A stretch of DNA of 8,876 nt from an uncultured Collinsella sp. (GTDB lineage Bacteria > Actinomycetota > Coriobacteriia > Coriobacteriales > Coriobacteriaceae). The notes below the pieces were generated by a model. It had not been told where the DNA came from. It did no database searches and saw nothing but the letters and a program-made list of their open reading frames with translations. The translations under genes were made by a program, and so were the position numbers. The DNA is taken from NCBI GenBank assembly GCA_902490095.1, contig CABUCQ010000081.1, positions 1-8,876 of the forward strand. The letters are read 5' to 3'. Shown piece after piece: positions 1 to 4,721 of this stretch (position 1 is its first letter; every line of letters starts with the position of its first letter).

Positions 1-353
1 GCGATGGCTGAAACCGCCGCGATCACCCGAAAGCCCGCGCCCTTTGCCGCGTCTTCAAGCTCGACCAGCGTGTCCTCATACGCGCGGTTTCCGTAAACAC
101 AAACTAGAACCGCCTGCGCACCGTTTCCCCGCATCATACCCAAACGCTCCGCGGCCACAGCCGGGACTCGCCCGCCATACGAGGGCACCGCGATCACGGC
201 TACATCCTCTTTTGTCATCGCAACCGTGCGAAAACCAAGCCCGCTATCGGTCAGATCTACAGCAACGGTTTCCCCTTCCAACGTATTGGCAATGTAGCCA
301 GACGCCTTTTCCGTTCCGCCGGTCGGGCTAAACACGATATCGAATACCTTCAT
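1..353 (-). CDS. Flavodoxin-like protein, probably EFR1-type (partial, N-terminal 117 residues)
   Basis: This minus-strand gene starts at an ATG at 353-351 and runs off the left edge, so only about 117 residues are visible. An excellent ribosome binding site (GGGGAGGA on the minus strand, plus 361-368) sits 7 bases before the ATG and fixes the start. The protein opens with a beta strand and a flavin-phosphate loop, FSPTGGT (residues 8-14), as in flavodoxins. A second strand leads into VPSYGGR at about residues 57-63, the usual position of the second FMN loop, and VCVYGNRAYEDTL at about residues 84-96 is a typical third loop of this family. This pattern is common in flavoproteins that carry a C-terminal 4Fe-4S ferredoxin module, but that part would lie outside the window, so the fusion is inferred. 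The likely role is cytoplasmic electron transfer with bound FMN; the partner is unknown. A plain flavodoxin is the alternative. No operon partner is visible. Confidence 0.78.
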   Translation of the reverse strand, partial: MKVFDIVFSPTGGTEKASGYIANTLEGETVAVDLTDSGLGFRTVAMTKEDVAVIAVPSYGGRVPAVAAERLGMMRGNGAQAVLVCVYGNRAYEDTLVELEDAAKGAGFRVIAAVSAI

Positions 354-360
354 CGGATAA

Positions 361-368
361 TCCTCCCC
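361..368 (-). promoter_or_regulatory. Ribosome binding site of the flavodoxin-like gene
   Basis: On the minus strand this reads GGGGAGGA, 7 bases before the ATG at 353-351. It is a near-ideal Shine-Dalgarno sequence and supports a gene start that could otherwise be missed because the gene is cut by the window edge. Confidence 0.75.
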
Positions 369-475
369 TTTACGAACAAACGCCCGAAACGTCCGCATGC
401 CAAAACAGGTTACAACTTTTAAGATGCCCCGCGCGAAACGCTTGCTCGGTTGCAAGTTCAAAGCAGGTCCGAGCG

Positions 476-514
476 ACATAAAAAGAAGGGGCCTCGCACA
501 GGCGAGACCCCTTC
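476..514 (-). terminator. Rho-independent terminator of glnN
   Basis: An inverted repeat lies 23 bases beyond the glnN stop codon. GAAGGGG (485-491) pairs with CCCCTTC (508-514), there is one C/A mismatch, then CTCGC (493-497) pairs with GCGAG (502-506) around a four-base ACAG loop. Read on the minus strand the hairpin is followed by TTTTT (484-480). GC-rich stem plus T-run is the classical intrinsic terminator layout, and the orientation fits glnN. It also separates glnN from the flavodoxin-like gene downstream, which should therefore have its own promoter. Confidence 0.85.
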
Positions 515-537
515 ACACGCAAAATCAATCGTGTCTG

Positions 538-2625
538 TTACACATAGAACAGAATGTCGTCGTAGGTCGGGACCGGCCAGTAGTCGGCGGCCACGATCTC
601 CTCCATGGCGTCCACGGCGGCGCGCAGCGTATCCATAGCGGGAACGACCTCGTGCGCGTACACGTTGGCCTGCTCCTGGCCATCGAGGGCCTCGGCCTTC
701 TGATGCACGGCGTCGAGCGCCTTGATGGAGTCGTTAATGGTGGTGATACCGTTGCAGAGCTTGTTGAGCGTGTTCTGCTCGCACTGCATGGCGGCCTCGG
801 CACCGGCGGCACGAATAGTCTCAAGACCCTTAGCGACCTTGGTGGCATATGCGGTAATGACCGGGCGATAGGTACGACGCGCCTCGCGAACCATCGTGGT
901 GGCCTCGATGTTCATGAGCTTGTTGTACTTCTCGAGCTTGCAGTCGTAGCGGCACTGGGCCTCGGCCTTGGTCAGGACACCCGTCTCCTCAAAGAGCGCA
1001 ATGGCCTTATCGGAAACAAAGGCGGGCAGGGCGTCGGCCGTGGTCTTGTTGTTGGCAAGGCCGCGCTTCTCGGCCTCGACGGGCCACTCGTCGGAGTAGC
1101 CATCGCCGGAGAAGAGGATGCGCTGGTGGTCGGTCAGCACCTTCTTGCAGTACTCGAGCGCGGCGTCCTGGAACTCATCCTCGGGCGTACCCTCGAGTGC
1201 GTCGGCGAAGGACTTGAGTGACTTGGCCACGGCGGCATCGAGCACCAGGTTGGAGTCGGAGACGTTCTGCTCGGAGCCGCAGGCACGGAACTCGAACTTG
1301 TTGCCGGTGAAGGCAAACGGGGAGGTGCGGTTGCGGTCGGTGTTGTCCTGCATCAGCTTGGGCAGGGTATCGGCGCCCAGGTCGAGCACGCCGCGCGTGG
1401 CATGGACGGAAGCCTTGCCATCGATGATCTTCTCGACGACCTCGGTAAGCTGGTCGCCCAGGAAGATGGACATAATCGCCGGAGGAGCCTCGTTGGCGCC
1501 CAGACGATGGTCGTTGCCGGCCGAGGCAACGGAGGCACGCAGGAGCTCCTGATAGTTATCGACGGCCTCGATCACCGCGGTGAGGAAGACGATGAACTGC
1601 AGGTTGTCGAGCGGAGTGTCGCCCGGATCGAGCAGATTCTCGGACTCGGTGCCAAGCGACCAGTTGTTGTGCTTGCCCGAACCGTTGATGCCCTCGAAGG
1701 GCTTCTCGTGCAGCAGGCAGACCAAGTCGTGGCGGGAGGCGATGAGCTTCATCTTCTCCATCATGACCAGATTCTGGTCGATGGCCTCGTTGACCTCGCC
1801 ATAGACAGGGGCGAGCTCATGCTGGCAGGGAGCGACCTCGTTGTGCTTGGTCTTGGCGGGAATGCCGAGCGCCCACAGCTCATCGTCCAAGTCCTTCATG
1901 TAGGCCGAGACGGTGGGGCGGATAGCGCCAAAGTAGTGCTCCTCGAGCTCCTGGCCCTTGCATGGAGCAGCACCAAAGAGGGTGCGGCCGGTAATGACCA
2001 GGTCCTTGCGCTTGCGGTAGGCGTCCTTCTTGATCAGGAAGTACTCCTGCTCGTCGCCCACGGAAGGAACGACCTTCTTGGGGGTCTTGCCAAACAGCGC
2101 CAAAACGCGCTTAGACTCACGCGAGAGCGCGGTCATGGAACGCAGCAGCGGGGTCTTCTTGTCCAGGGCCTCGCCCGTGTAGGAGCAGAAAGCCGTGGGG
2201 ATGCACAGGACATCGTCCTTGATAAAGGCGGGGCTGGTGGGATCCCAAGCGGTGTAGCCACGGGCCTCGAAGGTGGCGCGCAGGCCGCCGTTGGGGAAGC
2301 TGGAGGCGTCCGGCTCGCCCTGGATGAGGTTCTTGCCCGTAAACTTGGTAATGGCGGTGCCGTCGTGGTTGGGCTCCAGGAAGCTGTCGTGCTTCTCGGA
2401 AGTAATGCCCGAAAGCGGCTGGAACCAGTGCGCGTAGTGCGTCGCGCCCTTGGAGATGGCCCAGACCTTCATGGCGTGGGCAACGGCGTTGGCCACATCC
2501 AGGTCGAGCGGCTCACCGTCCTCGAGGGTCGCAGCAAGGCGCTTCCAAATGTCCTTGGGGAGGTAGTCCTTCATGACTTCCTCAGAGAACACCATGGTCC
2601 CGAAGCGGTCAGTAAGTTCGGCCAT
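538..2625 (-). CDS. glnN: Type III glutamine synthetase (GSIII)
   Basis: This gene makes glutamine from glutamate, ammonia and ATP in the cytoplasm. The 695-residue product matches the length of GSIII enzymes (about 700) and is far longer than GSI or GSII. GSIII-style blocks appear in order: GDEQEYFLI (190-198, metal-binding glutamates), NEVAPCQHELAPVYGEVN (262-279), EGINGSGKHNNWSL (311-324, the equivalent of the catalytic NGSG-H motif), AGNDHRLGANEAPP (369-382) and NRTSPFAFTGNKFEFRACGS (432-451). The rest is the long helical C-terminal part typical of the class. The frame stays open for 21 codons upstream, but I chose the ATG at 2625-2623 because AAGGGAG lies 6 bases before it and because family proteins begin close to the equivalent of MAELTDRFG. 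The stop is TAA at 540-538, followed by a terminator. It is monocistronic and diverges from metF. Nitrogen control is plausible (see the half-site array at 2705-2742) but not shown. GSIII in other bacteria forms dodecamers; nothing here contradicts that. Confidence 0.96.
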   Translation of the reverse strand: MAELTDRFGTMVFSEEVMKDYLPKDIWKRLAATLEDGEPLDLDVANAVAHAMKVWAISKGATHYAHWFQPLSGITSEKHDSFLEPNHDGTAITKFTGKNLIQGEPDASSFPNGGLRATFEARGYTAWDPTSPAFIKDDVLCIPTAFCSYTGEALDKKTPLLRSMTALSRESKRVLALFGKTPKKVVPSVGDEQEYFLIKKDAYRKRKDLVITGRTLFGAAPCKGQELEEHYFGAIRPTVSAYMKDLDDELWALGIPAKTKHNEVAPCQHELAPVYGEVNEAIDQNLVMMEKMKLIASRHDLVCLLHEKPFEGINGSGKHNNWSLGTESENLLDPGDTPLDNLQFIVFLTAVIEAVDNYQELLRASVASAGNDHRLGANEAPPAIMSIFLGDQLTEVVEKIIDGKASVHATRGVLDLGADTLPKLMQDNTDRNRTSPFAFTGNKFEFRACGSEQNVSDSNLVLDAAVAKSLKSFADALEGTPEDEFQDAALEYCKKVLTDHQRILFSGDGYSDEWPVEAEKRGLANNKTTADALPAFVSDKAIALFEETGVLTKAEAQCRYDCKLEKYNKLMNIEATTMVREARRTYRPVITAYATKVAKGLETIRAAGAEAAMQCEQNTLNKLCNGITTINDSIKALDAVHQKAEALDGQEQANVYAHEVVPAMDTLRAAVDAMEEIVAADYWPVPTYDDILFYV

Positions 2626-2631
2626 ACGGAA

Positions 2632-2638
2632 CTCCCTT
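2632..2638 (-). promoter_or_regulatory. Ribosome binding site selecting the glnN start
   Basis: On the minus strand this reads AAGGGAG, 6 bases before the ATG at 2625-2623. The upstream in-frame ATG at 2688-2686 has no comparable site and would add 21 residues that do not resemble the family, so this site decides the start. Confidence 0.7.
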
Positions 2639-2646
2639 CGTATCGG

Positions 2647-2665
2647 CACCGCGTGAGAAGCGGTG
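2647..2665 (-). promoter_or_regulatory. Small hairpin in the glnN leader
   Basis: CACCGC (2647-2652) and GCGGTG (2660-2665) form a perfect 6-bp stem around a 7-base loop. It lies about 9 bases upstream of the glnN ribosome binding site in the expected mRNA leader. It has no T-run, so it is not a terminator. It could affect translation or stability, or be chance. Confidence 0.3.
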
Positions 2666-2680
2666 TTGATTACTAACGAA

Positions 2681-2700
2681 CGAGTCATAGCTTAGACTCG
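2681..2700. repeat. 20-bp near-palindrome upstream of glnN
   Basis: The arms CGAGTC (2681-2686) and GACTCG (2695-2700) are perfect inverted repeats around an 8-base A/T-rich centre (ATAGCTTA), which itself contains the palindrome AGCT. A 20-bp symmetry with an A/T-rich middle resembles a dimeric repressor operator. It lies between the GlnR-like array and the glnN leader hairpin. No regulator can be named. Confidence 0.4.
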
Positions 2701-2704
2701 CCGT

Positions 2705-2742
2705 GTTTCCGCGACATTACCGTTATGTTGCTGTCGCGAAAC
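2705..2742 (-). promoter_or_regulatory. Four-half-site array resembling an actinobacterial GlnR box, upstream of glnN
   Basis: Read on the minus strand towards glnN, four pentamers occur with exact 11-base periodicity: GTTTC (from 2742), GCAAC (from 2731), GTAAT (from 2720) and GAAAC (from 2709). The described binding pattern of OmpR-type GlnR in Streptomyces and relatives is alternating gTnAC and GaAAc half-sites separated by 6 bases. Against it the four score 4, 4, 4 and 5 of 5. The same segment can be read as an inverted repeat: GTTTC plus GCGACA on the left and TGTCGC plus GAAAC on the right, with one bulged base. The position upstream of a glutamine synthetase gene suits nitrogen control. 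Whether this organism has such a GlnR is unknown. Confidence 0.42.
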
Positions 2743-2861
2743 CAATCAATGAGGTTACCCTATCGAGGCGGCGTTGCCACCCTCAACAGCCAATCAACTG
2801 CATAAATTGCAGACCTCTCCCCATGGTTTAAGGGTAGTCAATTTGGGATGGAGCTCTATTA

Positions 2862-2887
2862 ACTGGTATTTTGCATCAGATACCAGT
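2862..2887. promoter_or_regulatory. Perfect inverted repeat, candidate operator of the metF operon
   Basis: ACTGGTAT (2862-2869) and ATACCAGT (2880-2887) are perfect 8-bp inverted repeats with a 10-base spacer, so arm centres are about two helical turns apart (18 bp). A TATAGT hexamer, five of six matches to the -10 consensus, lies just 3 bases downstream at 2891-2896, so the dyad covers the place of the -35 element. A further partial copy, TTGGTATC, occurs at 2953-2960. There is no T-run after the dyad on either strand, which argues for a protein-binding operator rather than a terminator. The bound regulator is unknown. Confidence 0.45.
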
Positions 2888-2890
2888 CTT

Positions 2891-2896
2891 TATAGT
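2891..2896 (+). promoter_or_regulatory. Candidate -10 element upstream of metF
   Basis: TATAGT matches TATAAT at five positions and is oriented towards metF. The -35 is poor: TTTTGC at 2869-2874 with a 16-base spacer, or TTGCAT at 2871-2876 with 14. A transcript from here would have a leader of about 150 bases. A second hexamer, TAGAAT at 3003-3008, could give a leader of only about 40 bases, also without a good -35. I cannot tell which is used. Confidence 0.3.
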
Positions 2897-3051
2897 CCGT
2901 GCCTAGATTAGCCGCTCTGTTATAGAGAAAGCCGATAGCAAGGCATCTTTGATTGGTATCCCCGAATAACGAGTGAAACTCCACCGTGACACAGTGGTGC
3001 TGTAGAATCCTTACAACACATCACACTATTACGTATCTAGAGGAGCACGAT

Positions 3052-3924
3052 ATGCGCGTCGACGAGGTTTTTAAGCAGGCAGCATCCCAGGGCACCGCGC
3101 CCGTTTCGTTTGAGATGTTCCCGCCCAAGGGCGAGCTCACCCTCGACACGGCTCGCGAAGTGGCAGGCAATCTGTGCAAGCTTTCGCCGAGCTTTGTCTC
3201 GGTCACCTGCTCGGCTGGCGGCTCGGGCAACGGCGCCACCACCGCCCCCATCGCGCATATGATTACGAGCGAATTCGATACACCCTCGGTGGCACACCTT
3301 ACCTGCGTGGGCCGCTCGCACGCCGATATCGCCGCCAAGATCGACGAGTATCGCACCGCCGGCGTTGAAAACATCCTGGCCCTACGTGGTGATCTCCCTG
3401 CCGGCGCAACCGAGGACGACAAGCCCGCCTCGGACTACGCCTACGCCCGCGACCTCATCCCCGAGCTCGTCGACGCCGGCTTTTGCGTGGGCGCCGCAGC
3501 CTACCCCGAGGGCCACATTGCCTGTGAGGATCTCAACCTCTCGGTCGAACACCTCAAGCAAAAACAGGACGCCGGCGCGAGCTTCTTTGTGACACAGCTC
3601 TTCTTTGATAACGAGTGCTTCTACCGTTTTCGCGAGCTTGCCGACAAGGCCGGCATCACCGTGCCCATTACCGCGGGCATCATGCCGTTTATGGGCAAGT
3701 CGCAGATCAGCCGCATGGTCTTTATGTGCGGCGCGTCGCTGCCCTCCCCCGTCATCAAGATTCTCGCCAAGTACGAGAACGACCCCGAGAGCCTGCAGGC
3801 AGCCGGTGTAGATTATGCCGCCCGCCAGCTTTGCGACCTCAAGGAGCACGGCGCCGACGGCCTGCACCTGTACACTATGAACCGTCCTGCGATCGCCGCG
3901 ACCATTATGGAGCGCCTGGGGTAA
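3052..3924 (+). CDS. metF: 5,10-methylenetetrahydrofolate reductase
   Basis: MetF reduces 5,10-methylene-tetrahydrofolate to 5-methyl-tetrahydrofolate with FAD and NAD(P)H, supplying the methyl group used by MetH. The 290-residue product has the single-domain TIM-barrel length of bacterial enzymes. Diagnostic segments: SFEMFPPKGE (19-28) with the active-site glutamate at 21; VSVTCSAGGSGN (49-60); HLTCVGR (82-88); NILALRGDLP (107-116) with the conserved flavin-contact aspartate at 114; AYPEGH (150-155); QLFFDN (182-187), whose glutamine matches the folate-contact position; and ITAGIMP (206-212). The frame is open 22 codons further up, but the ATG at 3052 has AGAGGAG (3039-3045) 6 bases before it and begins the normal family alignment. 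The stop TAA overlaps the next ATG. It is the first gene of the methionine operon. No separate MetV partner gene is seen, so I read it as the biosynthetic enzyme. Confidence 0.96.
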   Translation: MRVDEVFKQAASQGTAPVSFEMFPPKGELTLDTAREVAGNLCKLSPSFVSVTCSAGGSGNGATTAPIAHMITSEFDTPSVAHLTCVGRSHADIAAKIDEYRTAGVENILALRGDLPAGATEDDKPASDYAYARDLIPELVDAGFCVGAAAYPEGHIACEDLNLSVEHLKQKQDAGASFFVTQLFFDNECFYRFRELADKAGITVPITAGIMPFMGKSQISRMVFMCGASLPSPVIKILAKYENDPESLQAAGVDYAARQLCDLKEHGADGLHLYTMNRPAIAATIMERLG

Positions 3925-4712
3925 TGGAAAAACCGCACATCGATACAACCGCTGTCGAAGTGCCGGCCGACCTTGCGTCGCCGGCGCTTTACCGTGTCGA
4001 TGCTGCGCACCATCCCCGTGTCGACCGTGCCGAGATGCTGCGGTATCTGGGTTACGGCGGCCAGCAGATTGAACCCGAGCTGTCACGACGTATTGAGCTT
4101 GTGGTCGAGCGTCTGGAACTTGACATTGAGCCCCGTGGCGTGCGCCGCGTGTTTGCCGTCGATGCCACGGGCGTGGACGAACAAAGTGAGCCTTGCATTC
4201 ACTTGGTCGGCACCAACGTTGAGCTGCGAGGTCGCGATATCTATCGACATCTCAAAGATGCCCGCTTTGCCGCGCTCATGGCATGCACCCTCGGCATGGA
4301 CGCCGAGCGTCGCCTGCGCACCACGGGAGCCCAACATCCCCTGGAGGGCGCCGTGCTCGACGCCGCGTGCTCCGCTTACGTGGAAGCCGCCGTTGAGCAA
4401 ATGGACCAGCAGGTCAAGACGGACGCCGCCGCACACGGACTCGCCGGCAACTGGCGCTTTAGTCCCGGCTACGGCGACTGCCCGCTCTCGGCCCAGCGCT
4501 CGATCGTCAATGCGCTCAACGCCACGCGGCTCATCGGCCTGACCGTCACACCCACCAGCCTGCTCATGCCCACCAAAAGCGTGACCGCGGTGATCGGTCT
4601 GTTTGACGGCGAGGTCCACGACGCCCAGACCCGCCCCACCTGCAATATCTGCCGCATGCGCGAGAGCTGTCGCTTCCGCGCCGCCCACACCACCTGCTAT
4701 TCCAGCCATTAG
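3924..4712 (+). CDS. Stand-alone cobalamin-dependent methionine synthase reactivation-domain protein
   Basis: This 262-residue protein corresponds to the C-terminal activation domain of long MetH enzymes (the Met_synt_B12 family), here as its own gene. In long MetH that domain binds S-adenosylmethionine and remethylates cobalamin that has oxidised to the inactive cob(II) state, using an electron from flavodoxin or similar. The best marker is RFSPGYGDCPLS (178-189), matching the R-x-x-P-G-Y-x-x-C-P AdoMet-binding signature, followed by LMPTKSVTAVIGL (214-226), the usual next conserved block. The N-terminal 110 residues are less conserved. The tail carries C240-x2-C243-x5-C249 and C258 in a short basic context, absent from the E. 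coli domain as I know it. The start ATG overlaps the metF stop (TAATG at 3922-3926), so translational coupling is likely; there is no strong separate ribosome binding site. The next gene is a MetH that lacks this domain, so the pair reconstitutes one enzyme. Split systems of this type are known, for example in Thermotoga. Confidence 0.9.
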   Translation: MEKPHIDTTAVEVPADLASPALYRVDAAHHPRVDRAEMLRYLGYGGQQIEPELSRRIELVVERLELDIEPRGVRRVFAVDATGVDEQSEPCIHLVGTNVELRGRDIYRHLKDARFAALMACTLGMDAERRLRTTGAQHPLEGAVLDAACSAYVEAAVEQMDQQVKTDAAAHGLAGNWRFSPGYGDCPLSAQRSIVNALNATRLIGLTVTPTSLLMPTKSVTAVIGLFDGEVHDAQTRPTCNICRMRESCRFRAAHTTCYSSH

Positions 4713-4715
4713 GAG
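4711..4715 (+). promoter_or_regulatory. metH ribosome binding site overlapping the previous stop codon
   Basis: AGGAG lies 6 bases before the metH ATG at 4722, and its first two bases are also the last two of the preceding TAG stop (4710-4712). This links translation of the reactivation protein to that of MetH and supports the choice of the metH start. Confidence 0.7.
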
Positions 4716-4721
4716 CCCCCG

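Larger units (their letters stand above)
2626..3051. other. Divergent glnN/metF intergenic regulatory region
   Basis: This 426-bp stretch separates two divergently transcribed genes and holds no convincing coding frame. It is clearly more A/T-rich than the neighbouring genes. It contains the glnN leader hairpin, the 2681-2700 palindrome, the GlnR-like array (2705-2742), a short stem CTGCA/TGCAG at 2798-2812, a G/C-rich stem at 2765-2784, the TGGTAT/ATACCA dyad (2862-2887), and three copies of CCAATCAA, two direct (2742-2749, 2790-2797) and one inverted (2949-2956). I do not recognise a cobalamin, SAM, SAH, folate or glutamine riboswitch or a T-box in it. Confidence 0.7.

Noticed and set aside
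44..331. Plus-strand frame of 95 residues at the left edge
   Set aside because: It overlaps the flavodoxin-like gene on the other strand, which has a strong ribosome binding site and clear flavin loops. The plus frame is Pro/Arg-rich with no domain.
397..1221. Long plus-strand open frame opposite the 3' end of glnN
   Set aside because: It runs antisense to conserved GSIII coding sequence, has low-complexity composition rich in Gly, Leu and Val, no ribosome binding site and no recognisable domain. The same holds for the plus-strand frame at 1402-2676.
2626..2704. Glutamine riboswitch in the glnN leader
   Set aside because: CGTTCG on the minus strand recalls part of such a motif, but the remaining conserved segments are absent and the leader is too short.
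2743..3051. Cobalamin, SAM, SAH, folate or T-box riboswitch ahead of metF
   Set aside because: Such a control would be expected for a B12-dependent methionine operon, but I could not find the B12 box or the conserved cores of the other classes, and the hairpins present are short and simple. A covariance search would settle it.
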